A model generated the notes under the pieces. That model saw only the letters and a list, made by a program, of their open reading frames with translations. It was not told where the DNA came from and did no database searches. Source: Streptomyces sp. NBC_01264 (lineage in GTDB: Bacteria; Actinomycetota; Actinomycetes; Streptomycetales; Streptomycetaceae). From it: 64,000 bases of DNA. The position numbers were made by a program, and so were the translations under genes. Each line of letters begins with the position of its first letter. Position 1 is the first letter of the stretch. Location: assembly GCF_026340675.1 (NCBI RefSeq), contig NZ_JAPEOX010000002.1:124001-188000 (forward strand), in the 5' to 3' direction. Below are positions 44,273-52,927 of this stretch, piece by piece.

Positions 44273-45682
44273 ATGCGACGCCTGCTCCGTAACCCCTCCC
44301 CTCCCGGCCCGACCGCGAGCCCCCAGGCGGCGCTGTACGCGCTGTGCGTCAGCTTCTTCATGATCTGCCTGGACGCCACCGTCGTGAACGTGGCCCTCCC
44401 CGACCTCCGCGGGTCCCTCGGGGCCTCGCTCAACGATGCCGTCTGGGTCAACAGCGCCTACGCCCTCTGCTACGCCGTACCCCTGATCCTCGCGGGCCGG
44501 CTCGGTGACCGCTACGGCCCCAAGCGGCTCTTCCTGGCAGGCCTGGCCGGATTCACCCTTGCCTCACTGGCCTGCGCTCTCGCTCCGGACGCGCCGACGC
44601 TGATCGCCACCCGGGCCGTCCAGGGCCTGGCCGCGGCGCTGATCGCGCCGCAGATCATGTCGCTCATCGTGCACCTGTTCCCTGCCGAGCGGCGGGGCCG
44701 GGCGCTCGGTGTGTTCGGCGCGGTCGGGGGCGCGGCCATGGCCGCCGGGCCGGTGATCGGCGGACTGCTCGTGGCCTGGACCGGCTGGCGGGGCATCTTC
44801 CTGATCAACCTGCCCATCGGCATCGCCGGGTGGATCGCCGCGTACCGCCTGCTGCCCGACTGGCGACCGTCCAAGGACCACCGGCTTGACCTGTGGGGCA
44901 TCGCGCTCAGCGGCCTGGGACTGACCGCGCTGGTCTTCGGCGTACAGAGCGGGGAGGCCTACCACTGGGGCACCGTCGCCGGACCCGTCACGACCCCCTC
45001 AGTGCTGGCTTTCGGCGCCGTGTGCCTGACGGTGTTCGTGTGGTGGCAGCACCGCAACACCCGCGAGCCGCTCCTGCCGCTGCACCTCTTCCGCAACCGG
45101 GCCTTCTCCGCCGCCGCCACGGCCGGCGGAGCCATGGGAGCCGCCATGATCGGCATGTTCCTGCCCTTGATGATCTACCTGCAGAGCGACCTCGACTACA
45201 GCCCGCTGGCCGCGGGCGCCGTCACCGTGCCCATGTTCGCCCTGTCCTCGCTGTGCGCGCGCCTCGCCGGCAAGCGGTCCGACACCACCAGCCCACAGCT
45301 GCTCGCGGCCCTCGGCTTCGTGCTCTTGATCGCCGGAGTCGGTTCCCTGACCTGGCTGCTGCACCCGGGCATCGGCCCGTGGACGCTGATGCCCCCGCTG
45401 CTCGTCACCGGCATCGGGATCGGGCTGGTCTCCGCCCCGCTGGCCGGCATCGCCACCCGTGGCCTGGAGCCTGCCCTGATCGGCGCGGCTTCGGGGGTCT
45501 TCAACACCACCCGACAGCTCGGCGGAGCCTTCGGCAGCGCGGTCACCGGCGTACTCCTCCAGGCTCAACTCGGAAGCACTCCGACCAGTGCCACCCAGGC
45601 CGCGCTCGCCTTCCCGGTGGCGATGCTCCTCGTCGGCCTCGCGTGCTGCGCGGCCGTCCGGCCGGTGGCGGTCAGGACGTGA
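44273..45682 (+). CDS. DHA2-family (EmrB/QacA) drug exporter
   Basis: This exporter of about 469 residues has fourteen predicted membrane segments, with ICLDATVVNVALPDLRGSLG, the loop motif GRLGDRYGPKRLFL, RAVQGLAAALIAPQIMSLIV and GWRGIFLINLPIGIAGWIAA typical of DHA2 proteins. It exports hydrophobic or cationic drugs by proton antiport. The start is uncertain between ATG 44252 and ATG 44273; the latter has AAGGA upstream. No regulator lies beside it in the same transcript; the MarR gene downstream faces it. Confidence 0.87.
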   Translation: MRRLLRNPSPPGPTASPQAALYALCVSFFMICLDATVVNVALPDLRGSLGASLNDAVWVNSAYALCYAVPLILAGRLGDRYGPKRLFLAGLAGFTLASLACALAPDAPTLIATRAVQGLAAALIAPQIMSLIVHLFPAERRGRALGVFGAVGGAAMAAGPVIGGLLVAWTGWRGIFLINLPIGIAGWIAAYRLLPDWRPSKDHRLDLWGIALSGLGLTALVFGVQSGEAYHWGTVAGPVTTPSVLAFGAVCLTVFVWWQHRNTREPLLPLHLFRNRAFSAAATAGGAMGAAMIGMFLPLMIYLQSDLDYSPLAAGAVTVPMFALSSLCARLAGKRSDTTSPQLLAALGFVLLIAGVGSLTWLLHPGIGPWTLMPPLLVTGIGIGLVSAPLAGIATRGLEPALIGAASGVFNTTRQLGGAFGSAVTGVLLQAQLGSTPTSATQAALAFPVAMLLVGLACCAAVRPVAVRT

Positions 45683-45811
45683 GGATGCGGGTGGCTCCGG
45701 CGAGGCGGCCGCTCCACTCGGTGCAGGTGCCGATGGATTCACCCGGGCGGAGGTCGCCGGTGCCGGCCACCCGGGAGCCGAATCCACTCGCTCCTCCCCA
45801 CAGGCACGGCG
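45683..45811. other. Convergent spacer with possible gene remnant
   Basis: This is a short region between the DHA2 stop and the MarR stop. A minus-strand frame (GDLRPGESIGTCTEWSGRLA) looks coding-like, but its family is unknown. Confidence 0.3.
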
Positions 45812-46261
45812 TCAGCGGACGGGCGTCGCCTGGTTCAGCGCTTCGAGGAGTCTGGCGGCGAGGTTGAGATAGGTGTCGAGGTCCTCACGCCCGAAGTGCT
45901 CCAGGGCGGGCCGCAGTGCAGCGTCTGCCCTGGTGACCGTCTCGTCCGTCACTGCCGTGCCGTGGGCGGTGAGGCGGTTCTCCACGATCCGGCCCCGGCC
46001 TGCAGCCCGTTCCACGATGCCGTCGGCCTGGAGCTGCTTGAGGATCGCCCCGCAGGCCTGCGGGGTGTGACCCGCGGTCCGGGCGAGCTCGGAGGCGGAC
46101 GCTCCGGGCGTCCGCCTCAGCTCCCGCATCACCGTCCACTGACTGAGGGTGAAGCCCATCGGCTGGACGACGGCTTCGATGCGCACCGCGAAGGCGTGCT
46201 GCACGGTGCGTGACAGTGCGCCGGTGTCGACGGTGACGGGGAGGTCGCCCTGGAAGTCCAT
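45812..46261 (-). CDS. MarR-family repressor
   Basis: This 149-residue winged-helix protein has MGFTLSQWTVMRELRRTPGA, SASELARTAGHTPQACGAIL (recognition helix) and the wing ADGIVERAAGRGRIVENRL, framed by dimerisation helices. It is divergent from an MFS exporter gene, and a perfect 12-bp-arm palindrome lies between them, so it probably represses both. The start is the ATG at 46261, or an upstream in-frame ATG at 46288 whose codons would overlap the operator; AAGGAG sits between the two. Confidence 0.85.
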   Translation of the reverse strand: MDFQGDLPVTVDTGALSRTVQHAFAVRIEAVVQPMGFTLSQWTVMRELRRTPGASASELARTAGHTPQACGAILKQLQADGIVERAAGRGRIVENRLTAHGTAVTDETVTRADAALRPALEHFGREDLDTYLNLAARLLEALNQATPVR

Positions 46262-46282
46262 GGATCCATCATATACACTCCT

Positions 46283-46312
46283 TTCCATATAGAAATTTTC
46301 TTCTATATGGAA
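46283..46312. promoter_or_regulatory. Palindromic operator of the MarR/MFS pair
   Basis: TTCCATATAGAA and TTCTATATGGAA are exact inverted repeats separated by six bases. The site lies in the divergent promoter region, is A/T-rich in a GC-rich setting, and has the size expected of a MarR dimer site. Confidence 0.8.
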
Positions 46313-46339
46313 GATGGATTCATCACCTCGGAGGTGCCC

Positions 46340-47617
46340 GTGTCCACGCTCCAGATCCAGGGGGCCAGCCCCACCCCGACGACCGCCCCCACCCCGCGCC
46401 GCACTGTCAGTGGCCCGCCCGGCTGGCTGGTGATCCTCCTCGCGGCCTCCTGCGGCCTGACCGTCGCGAACCTCTACTACGCCCAGCCGCTGCTGGAGAT
46501 GCTCCAGCACACCTTCCACCTGGGCGAAGGCACCATAGGCACCCTCGTCACCGTGACCCAGATCGGCTACGCCGCGGGCATGCTGCTGCTGGTACCGCTG
46601 GGCGACCGGCTGGAGAACCGCCGCCTGGTATCCGTCCTGCTGGTCATCGTCACCGTGGCCATGGCCGCCGCCGGGCTCGCGCCGAGCTTCCCGCTGCTCC
46701 TGGTCGCGGCCATGATCGCGGGGGCGACCTCCGTCGTCGCCCAGATCCTGGTCCCCTTCGCCGCGGACCTCGCGCCCGACCACACCCGCGGACAGGTCGT
46801 CGGCCGCGTCATGAGCGGACTCCTGGCCGGCATCCTGCTCTCCCGCACCCTCGGCAGCATGCTCGCCGAGGTCGCCGGCTGGCGCATGGTCTACCTGGTG
46901 TCGGCCGCGCTGATGGGCATACTCGCCCTGACCCTGCGCCTCACGCTGCCCCAGCGCACGCCCACCGCGAAGGGAAGCTACGGCGCTCTGCTGCGCTCCA
47001 CCGCCTCCCTGGTCCGCACCCACGCCGTGCTGCGCCGCCGCGCCCTCTACCAGGCCGCCATGTTCGGTGCGTTCAGCGCCTTCTGGACGACCGTCTCCTA
47101 CGTCCTCAGCGACGCCCCGTTCCATTACTCCCAGCTCGGCATCGGCCTCTTCGCCCTGGTGGGCGCCGCGGGCGCGCTGGTGGCCCCGCTGGCCGGCCGC
47201 TGGGCCGACCGGGGACACGGACGCACGGTGACCGCGGCCGGTTTCCTCCTGTGCATCTGCGCGATGGGCCTGGCCGTGATCGGGCGGCACGACATCGTTG
47301 TGCTGGTCGTCGCCGCCGTCCTGCTCGACCTGGCCGTACAGAGCACGCTCATCGTGGGCCAGCACGCCATCTACCAGCTCGACCGCACCGCGCGCGCCCG
47401 CCTGAACAGCATCTACATCGGGACGTTCTTCATCGGCGGGGCGGTGGGCTCCCAGGTCGGGGCCCTGGCCTTCCACTTCGGCGGCTGGACAGCCGTCGCC
47501 GGCAGCGCCGCAGTACTGCCCGCCCTCGCGCTGCTGCTGTGGCTAACCGATCGGACAGGACGATCGGTGGATGTGCGCCCCGCCGACGGTTCGGATGATG
47601 GCTGCCCGACCATCTGA
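46340..47617 (+). CDS. MFS exporter regulated by the divergent MarR gene
   Basis: This permease of about 425 residues with twelve membrane segments has the signature TVANLYYAQPLLEMLQHTFH, TQIGYAAGMLLLVPLGDRLE, GRVMSGLLAGILLSRTLGSM and LNSIYIGTFFIGGAVGSQVG. This is the MFS subfamily typified by the NLYYAQPL motif, usually partnered by MarR or TetR repressors. I prefer the GTG at 46340, which has GGAGG five bases upstream; the ATG at 46307 would lie within the operator. The SDR gene follows 35 bp after the stop. Confidence 0.86.
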   Translation: MSTLQIQGASPTPTTAPTPRRTVSGPPGWLVILLAASCGLTVANLYYAQPLLEMLQHTFHLGEGTIGTLVTVTQIGYAAGMLLLVPLGDRLENRRLVSVLLVIVTVAMAAAGLAPSFPLLLVAAMIAGATSVVAQILVPFAADLAPDHTRGQVVGRVMSGLLAGILLSRTLGSMLAEVAGWRMVYLVSAALMGILALTLRLTLPQRTPTAKGSYGALLRSTASLVRTHAVLRRRALYQAAMFGAFSAFWTTVSYVLSDAPFHYSQLGIGLFALVGAAGALVAPLAGRWADRGHGRTVTAAGFLLCICAMGLAVIGRHDIVVLVVAAVLLDLAVQSTLIVGQHAIYQLDRTARARLNSIYIGTFFIGGAVGSQVGALAFHFGGWTAVAGSAAVLPALALLLWLTDRTGRSVDVRPADGSDDGCPTI

Positions 47618-47652
47618 CCGCGCCCGCCCCGGGCCCTCGAGAAAAGCGAGCC

Positions 47653-48417
47653 ATGCAACTCAAGAACAAGAACGTCGTCGTCACCGGTGCCGCGAGCGGC
47701 ATAGGTCTTGGCCTCGCCGCGCGCTTCGTCACCGAAGGCGCGCGGGTGGTCATGTCCGACCTGGCCACGAGCGCCGGCGCGGACAGGGCGAAGGAGATAG
47801 GCGCCCGGTTCGTCGCGGCCGACGTCTCGCGCGAGAGCGACATCGCGGCGCTGGTCGACGATGTACTCACCCACGAGGGCCACATCGACCTGTTCTGCTC
47901 GAACGCCGGGATCGCGACGCGGATGGACGCGCTGGCGGACGACAGCACCTGGGAGCGGATCATCGACGTGAACCTCAACGGCCAGATACGGGCCGCCCGT
48001 CACGTCCTGCCCCACATGCTCGAGCGGGGGGAGGGGTACCTGCTCAACACCGCGTCCGCGGCCGGCCTGCTGACCGAGCTGGAGAGCGTCGGCTACGCGA
48101 CGACCAAGCACGCATCGGTCGGGTTCTCGGAGTGGCTCGCCTTCACCTACCGCGACCGTGGCATCGGCGTATCGGTCCTGTGCCCCGAAGGGGTGCACAC
48201 CCCCATGGCCGAGCAGGCGCCCTACCTGCTGCACAACGCCATCACGGTCGAGGACGTGGCCGACACCGTCGTCGAGGCGCTGCGCACGGAGCGCTTCATG
48301 ATCACCACGCACGCCTCGACCCTGGAGCGCTTCCGTCTGAAGGCCGTCGACTACGAGGGCTACATCAATGCCCTGGTCGGACGCCGCTCTCAGGTCCTGG
48401 GCGGAAACGCGCGCTGA
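47653..48417 (+). CDS. Short-chain dehydrogenase/reductase
   Basis: This 254-residue classical SDR has the Rossmann motif TGAASGIGLGLA near residue 11, CSNAGIAT (NAG motif), the catalytic Ser in NTASAAGL and YATTKH (Tyr and Lys of YxxxK). The Asp after the second strand (VVMSDLA) suggests NAD preference. It is close behind the MarR-controlled MFS gene and probably is co-expressed. It may modify the same xenobiotic that the exporter removes, but the substrate is unknown. Confidence 0.87.
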   Translation: MQLKNKNVVVTGAASGIGLGLAARFVTEGARVVMSDLATSAGADRAKEIGARFVAADVSRESDIAALVDDVLTHEGHIDLFCSNAGIATRMDALADDSTWERIIDVNLNGQIRAARHVLPHMLERGEGYLLNTASAAGLLTELESVGYATTKHASVGFSEWLAFTYRDRGIGVSVLCPEGVHTPMAEQAPYLLHNAITVEDVADTVVEALRTERFMITTHASTLERFRLKAVDYEGYINALVGRRSQVLGGNAR

Positions 48418-48558
48418 ACGTGGCCCTCAGGTCACGGCGGGGGTGCTCGCTCCAGAAGGAAGCGCGCCCCCGCACCGGCACCCCTCCCAACCCCCTTGGA
48501 GAGGTGCCGGTGCGCGGTGCCGTGCCGGTGGCCCCATCCACAAGGAGGACGATCCGCA

Positions 48559-48819
48559 GTGCCGGCACGTGAACTGGAAGAGCAGTTGCGCATCCTTCGG
48601 GAGCTGGGAGGGCACCCCTCGGTCCAGGTCGAGGAGCACGCACACCTGCGGGAACTCATACGGCGCCTCGAAGATCCGAGCGTGCCCGATACCGCTTCCG
48701 GCGACGAACACCTGACGGACAGCGTGAGGCTCGCGGCGGAGAGGTTCGAGATCGGCCATCCCGCCGTGGCCGCGACCCTGCAGAGCATCGGCCTGGCTCT
48801 CGCCAACATGGGCATCTGA
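48559..48819 (+). CDS. DUF4404 family small helical protein
   Basis: The GTG at 48559 has AAGGAGG upstream and gives 86 residues: ARELEEQLRILRELGGHPSV, HAHLRELIRRLEDPSV, RFEIGHPAVAATLQSIGLAL and NMGI. The Leu-rich heptads and the ending match DUF4404, a short coiled-coil family of unknown function. It converges on the PHP hydrolase gene. Confidence 0.7.
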   Translation: MPARELEEQLRILRELGGHPSVQVEEHAHLRELIRRLEDPSVPDTASGDEHLTDSVRLAAERFEIGHPAVAATLQSIGLALANMGI

Positions 48820-48887
48820 TCCAGGATCGACCGGCCCGGCGTCTCGGCTCCCGCTCCAGCGGCCCCGTCGGCCGGATCGGGAGATGC

Positions 48888-51596
48888 TCAGCTCGGGGCG
48901 ATGACGAGGACCTGAGAGGTCCCGTCGCGCATGCCGGCGATGCTGAGCTGTCCGCCGCGCAGGCGGTCGGCCCCTTGCGGACCGCTCAGCGGTCTGAAGC
49001 CCTGCCAGGACGCCGGGAAGCGGATGTCGTGCCAGACGTTTCCGTCCGCGCCGACTGCGAGGACCTGTGCCGTTCCGTCAGGCATGCCCGCGATGGCGAT
49101 GGCACTGGCGGACATCGTCGGGGTCGTGACCCCCCGCGGGGTCGCGAACCCGTCGAAGTGCCCGTCAGGATGTCGGACCTGGTGGTAGACCATCCCGTCC
49201 ATGCCGATCGCCAGGAGCTGGGAACTGCCGTCCGGCAACCCCGCGATGTCGAGGGCCGGTCCGGCGAAGGTCGCGGCGCCGCGGGCGCCGGGGACCGGAT
49301 TCCAAGTGCCCCAGGAGCCGTTGGGCTTGCGGATGTTGAGGTACATGTTGCCGCTGGAGCCGTAGCTCAGGACCTGGACGCTCCCGTCGGGCATGGCGGC
49401 GATGGCCACCTTCACCGCCGTCCAGGTCTTGCCGCCTGCGGCGCCGGGAACCGGGGTGAACCCTGTCATGCGTCCGCCGACCTGCCGAACCTGGTGGTAG
49501 AGCGTGCCGTCGAGGGAGACGGCGACGATCTGGGCCGATCCGTCGGGCATGCCCGCGATGGCCGCGTCGCGGAAGGCCGCGCCTGCCTGGACGATGCCCG
49601 CGGCCGCTCCCGCCGGTCCGGCAGCCGTGATCCCTGCCGTCGCGCCGGAGGACACGATGCGCGCCGCCGGTGCGGACGCCCCCCGGGCGGCCCGCAGGGC
49701 CCGCCGGAACGCGGCTTCCGCGGCCTCGCCGAGGTCGAGTATCGGCCGGCCCTGCGCGCCGGGGCCGGCCAACTGCTGCCAGGACTGCCACTGGCCGTTG
49801 GTCTGGCGTTCGTTGATCCACAGGCCGTTGTCACCGCTGAGGCCGACCGTCAGGGCGGACCCCGTGGACAGGCCGGTGATGGACGCTCGGGGGCCGTTGA
49901 ACGTGGGCGCGCCGCCGATGCCGGGCATCGGGGCCACCGCGCTCCAGCTGTTCGGGTACCGGACGGTGCTCAGGAAGGTCTGTCCTCCCTGGTAGACGGG
50001 TTTGGGGGTCGGTGCAGGACCGAACCACACGGGGTTGCTGAGGGCCACCATCTGGTCGAGCGTGCTGCTGCCGGGCTTCGGGCGGCGCACTTCGACACGG
50101 GCGAAGACCGACCCCAGCCCCCAGCCGCGCCAGTTGAGGTGGCCGACGCCGTCGCCCCCGATCCAGGTCGCCAGCATCAGACCCCATTCGGTGTACAGGG
50201 TCAGGAAGGAATTCGGGGCGCCGTAGACGCTGACCGAGACGTCCACCGCGTCGAAGAACGACACCGGGAGCGAGTCGCCCGGCCCGGCGTGCCGGCCGTT
50301 GCAGCTCGCGCTCAGCGAGACGCTGACCTTCGAGGACTCCGCCAGGTAGGAGTGGCCGCGGCGCACCCCGTCCAGTATCGCGTCACGGGACAGGGCGGTG
50401 GAGCGGACGACCGTCTGCGGGAGCCCGACGACGTCCGAGGGAGCGTGCGTGTCGCTGTTCGCGACGGCGGGGACGCGCTGGCCGAAGAACAGCATGGCGG
50501 CCCACATGGCGACGGCCGCCTCGTCGTCGAGCGTCCACGGACCGTTCCACACCTCGATGGCGTCGACGTCGCCGAATCCGAACTCCCAGAAGGATCCCGG
50601 GGCCGGAGTGAGCGGGTGGGCCGCGACCACGAGCCCGCCCCGGTCGCGCAGGTAGTTGGCGTGCTGGGCCATCACGCCCGTGTTCCCGGGGCCGAAGTGC
50701 CAGTCCATCACCTCCCCCTGGGGCATGCCGAGGGCGAGCCAGTGGCCGTGGCGGGTGGTCACCTCCTCACCGTTGATGACGAGGAGGTCCGACGGAATGC
50801 TGCCGGCCCATGAAACGCCGGCCGCGCTGGTGTTGTGATCGGTGGAACCGAGGAAGTGGAGACCGTTGTCGCGAGCCGCGCCCACGAGCTCGCCCAAGGT
50901 GCGTCCCCCGTCGGAGTGGACGGTGTGGGTGTGCATGTCTCCCCGGTACCAGAACGGGAGCGGGACCGGGAACCCCGGGATCTGCCCGCGGCTCGGCGCG
51001 GACGTCGGCAGGACGGCGAAGGGTGTGCTGGATAAGGGAGGGCCGTACTCGAGGGTGACCTCGACGCGCCAGTTCATCCCGGCCGGGTTGAACACGACGG
51101 GTCCCAGCGCCACCGACCACCGGCCCGGCTCGACGGGACCGGGTACGTAGCCCGGTGTGGCGTCCGCTCCCGAGACCGTGAAGGCGTCCCGGGCTCCGCC
51201 CGACCAGCCGCGGAACCCCGACGGGCCGAAGAGACCGATGTCGAGGACGTCGGACATGATCCCCGGAAGGCCGTCGTAGTGGTCGAAGGTACGGGTGACC
51301 GATATCCGGTTCACTCCCGCCGGTACGACGAAATCGACCGAAGACCACTGGTCGAACCCGAAGGGCGAGTGTCCGGGGTAGGCGGTCGTGACCCTGGCTC
51401 CGGGCCCCGGCTCGGCAGCGCCGGCCGAGGTCTGAGCCCGCGCCGTGTCCACCGGGACGAGCGCGGCGAGCCCGCCCGCCGCCATGAGGGCGCCGAGCCG
51501 CAATACGTCCCGTCTCCCCCGTCCGGTCGCGGAATGCTCCCGATCGGCTGCGCAGGTGCCGCCGGAGTCCTCTTGCTCACCGTGATGACCACACAC
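48888..51596 (-). CDS. Tat-exported PHP-domain metallohydrolase (CehA/McbA-like) with repeat domain
   Basis: This 902-residue secreted protein begins with a twin-arginine signal (RGRRDVLRLGALMAAGGLAA, RR at 28-29) cleaved after ARA. A beta-rich N-terminal domain (70-210) is followed by a PHP metallohydrolase domain with DMHTHTVHSDG at 220-230, GSTDHN, VVAAHPL and VANSDTHAPSD, which supply the metal ligands of the CehA/McbA family. The C-terminal 350 residues contain at least four repeats of the form IAGMPDGSAQVLAVGxDGxxYHQVR, a beta-propeller-like or lectin-like module. The GTG at 51596 has AAGGAG upstream. The likely role is extracellular hydrolysis of an ester, carbamate or phosphate; the substrate is unknown. 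Confidence 0.85.
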   Translation of the reverse strand: MCGHHGEQEDSGGTCAADREHSATGRGRRDVLRLGALMAAGGLAALVPVDTARAQTSAGAAEPGPGARVTTAYPGHSPFGFDQWSSVDFVVPAGVNRISVTRTFDHYDGLPGIMSDVLDIGLFGPSGFRGWSGGARDAFTVSGADATPGYVPGPVEPGRWSVALGPVVFNPAGMNWRVEVTLEYGPPLSSTPFAVLPTSAPSRGQIPGFPVPLPFWYRGDMHTHTVHSDGGRTLGELVGAARDNGLHFLGSTDHNTSAAGVSWAGSIPSDLLVINGEEVTTRHGHWLALGMPQGEVMDWHFGPGNTGVMAQHANYLRDRGGLVVAAHPLTPAPGSFWEFGFGDVDAIEVWNGPWTLDDEAAVAMWAAMLFFGQRVPAVANSDTHAPSDVVGLPQTVVRSTALSRDAILDGVRRGHSYLAESSKVSVSLSASCNGRHAGPGDSLPVSFFDAVDVSVSVYGAPNSFLTLYTEWGLMLATWIGGDGVGHLNWRGWGLGSVFARVEVRRPKPGSSTLDQMVALSNPVWFGPAPTPKPVYQGGQTFLSTVRYPNSWSAVAPMPGIGGAPTFNGPRASITGLSTGSALTVGLSGDNGLWINERQTNGQWQSWQQLAGPGAQGRPILDLGEAAEAAFRRALRAARGASAPAARIVSSGATAGITAAGPAGAAAGIVQAGAAFRDAAIAGMPDGSAQIVAVSLDGTLYHQVRQVGGRMTGFTPVPGAAGGKTWTAVKVAIAAMPDGSVQVLSYGSSGNMYLNIRKPNGSWGTWNPVPGARGAATFAGPALDIAGLPDGSSQLLAIGMDGMVYHQVRHPDGHFDGFATPRGVTTPTMSASAIAIAGMPDGTAQVLAVGADGNVWHDIRFPASWQGFRPLSGPQGADRLRGGQLSIAGMRDGTSQVLVIAPS

Positions 51597-51664
51597 AGGT
51601 CCTTCTCCTTCCGAGGAAGAAACGCCTAAGTCACATCGAGGAAGCTCGCTCGCTCGTCCGTCCT

Positions 51665-51680
51665 GTTCGTTCGAACGAAC
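51665..51680. promoter_or_regulatory. Perfect 16-bp palindrome upstream of the PHP gene
   Basis: GTTCGTTCGAACGAAC is self-complementary and lies 69 bp upstream of the hydrolase start, in the region divergent to the collagen-like gene. A related half-site (GTTCGAGCGTTC) occurs about 27 bp further. It is probably a repressor or activator site. It is not the SOS box, which has the opposite half-site order. Confidence 0.5.
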
Positions 51681-51869
51681 CGTAAGGGATCCTTGCGTGT
51701 TGGAGAACCCGTTCGAGCGTTCTTGTTGCGCGCGGCGTTGCTAGACATAAGAACATGTGACGATCCGTCAATCTGGTGAACGGATCGCATTCAGTGTCGG
51801 GAAGCCGGTCTCAGTGGATATGGATACCCGACCGAGCCGTACACGACCTCGAGTCACCAGGGATGGACG

Positions 51870-52643
51870 ATGCAGACGTATCGCCGGGCACGAGCCCGCC
51901 GGTGGAGTACGTACACGCTTGCCGGAGCAGCGGCCTCCTTGGCGCTCGGCGTCGCTGGAGCAGCCGACGCCCACGCACTGATGGGAGGGGATACCGCAGC
52001 GCCCCCCGGCGCGTCGTCGGCGTACGCGGACCCGTGCCAGGAGGTTCCGTGGCTCGGCGGCTCCCCCGAGGAGTGCCACCCCGCGGAGAACGGACGACCC
52101 GAACCGGGCCATGAATCCTGGCCGGAGGGACACAAGCCCGGGGGTCACGGCGGCTCGGGGCCCGCCGGTCCCCCCGGGCCGCCCGGTCCGGCCGGAGCTC
52201 CCGGGCCCGCAGGAGCCGCCGGAGCTGCCGGACCCGCCGGGGCCGCCGGACCGGCCGGAGCTGCCGGACCCGCCGGGGCCGGCGGACCGGCCGGCCCTCC
52301 CGGCTCCACCGGGGCGACGGGTGCGACGGGAGCGACCGGCGCCACGGGTGCGACCGGCGCGACCGGTGCCACGGGCGCCCCCGGCCCAGTGAACACCTAC
52401 TTCCGGCGCTCCGAGAACCTCGTCGTGCAACCGCAGCAGTTCGGCTTCCTAGAAGTGGCTTGCGATACGGGGGACATGCGCACGGGGGGCGGAGAGAGCT
52501 TCTTCGGTGCGCCCACGGACCTCTACCAGAGCATTCCGATCGGCATCCGCTCATGGCAGGTGGCCGCACGGAACATCGCCCCGCTCGGGGGCGGGTCCCT
52601 CACCCTGACCTCGTACGTGGTCTGCGCCGATACCACACCGTAG
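51870..52643 (+). CDS. Secreted collagen-like protein
   Basis: This 257-residue protein has an N-terminal signal peptide (TYTLAGAAASLALGVAGAAD, cleaved near residue 33) and a short Pro/Glu linker with a Cys pair. Then comes a collagen-like region of 26 uninterrupted Gly-X-Y triplets (about residues 97-174), rich in GPA, GAA and, at the end, seven GAT in a row. The C-terminal 80 residues (NTYFRRSENLVVQPQQFGFL, DTGDMRTGGGESFF) form a small globular domain with Cys. Bacterial collagen triple helices assemble as trimers outside the cell. The start ATG at 51870 lacks a strong ribosome binding site. It is divergent from the Tat-exported hydrolase. Confidence 0.85.
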   Translation: MQTYRRARARRWSTYTLAGAAASLALGVAGAADAHALMGGDTAAPPGASSAYADPCQEVPWLGGSPEECHPAENGRPEPGHESWPEGHKPGGHGGSGPAGPPGPPGPAGAPGPAGAAGAAGPAGAAGPAGAAGPAGAGGPAGPPGSTGATGATGATGATGATGATGATGAPGPVNTYFRRSENLVVQPQQFGFLEVACDTGDMRTGGGESFFGAPTDLYQSIPIGIRSWQVAARNIAPLGGGSLTLTSYVVCADTTP

Positions 52644-52656
52644 CACCCGTGGCGGA

Positions 52657-52677
52657 CCGGCCCCCGGACTGGGCCGG
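52657..52677 (+). terminator. Hairpin terminator after the collagen-like gene
   Basis: CCGGCCC pairs with GGGCCGG around a seven-base loop, 13 bp after the stop codon. There is no U-tract. Confidence 0.5.
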
Positions 52678-52927
52678 GGCGCCGCGAAGCCCATCACTGT
52701 TGATCCGTCCGCAACGCGAAGATCGACGCGGGTCCTGGCGATGCTGCGCGAGCAGCCCGCCCGGACCTCCGAGGGCCGGTAAGTGCGCGTGGTGGGCGGA
52801 TGGCCGGCCGAGCCGTCCGGACCCGGAAGCCGCAGTCAAGACCGCCGTGTCCGTCCCACGTGATGCAGCGGTCCAGCAGGTCCGCGCTCCTCTACTCCAC
52901 CTCCCGAGCCAGGAGCTGTCCGGTCGA
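52678..52927. other. No gene recognised
   Basis: This is GC-rich sequence between the collagen-like gene and IS21 debris, with no supported coding frame. Confidence 0.4.

Noticed and set aside
45812..47476. 554-codon minus-strand frame apparently fused to the MarR gene
   Set aside because: Only the last 149 residues are MarR; the rest is the antisense of the MFS exporter and crosses the operator palindrome.
48975..50813. 612-codon plus-strand frame opposite the PHP hydrolase
   Set aside because: Composition-driven shadow; the minus strand holds the metal-binding motifs and repeats.
51665..51680. SOS (LexA) box
   Set aside because: Actinobacterial LexA sites have the order GAAC-N4-GTTC; this palindrome has GTTC outward halves and no SOS gene nearby.
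52111..52392. Alternative plus- and minus-strand frames through the collagen repeat
   Set aside because: The Gly-X-Y repeat makes all frames open; only the frame with signal peptide and regular Gly every third residue is coherent.
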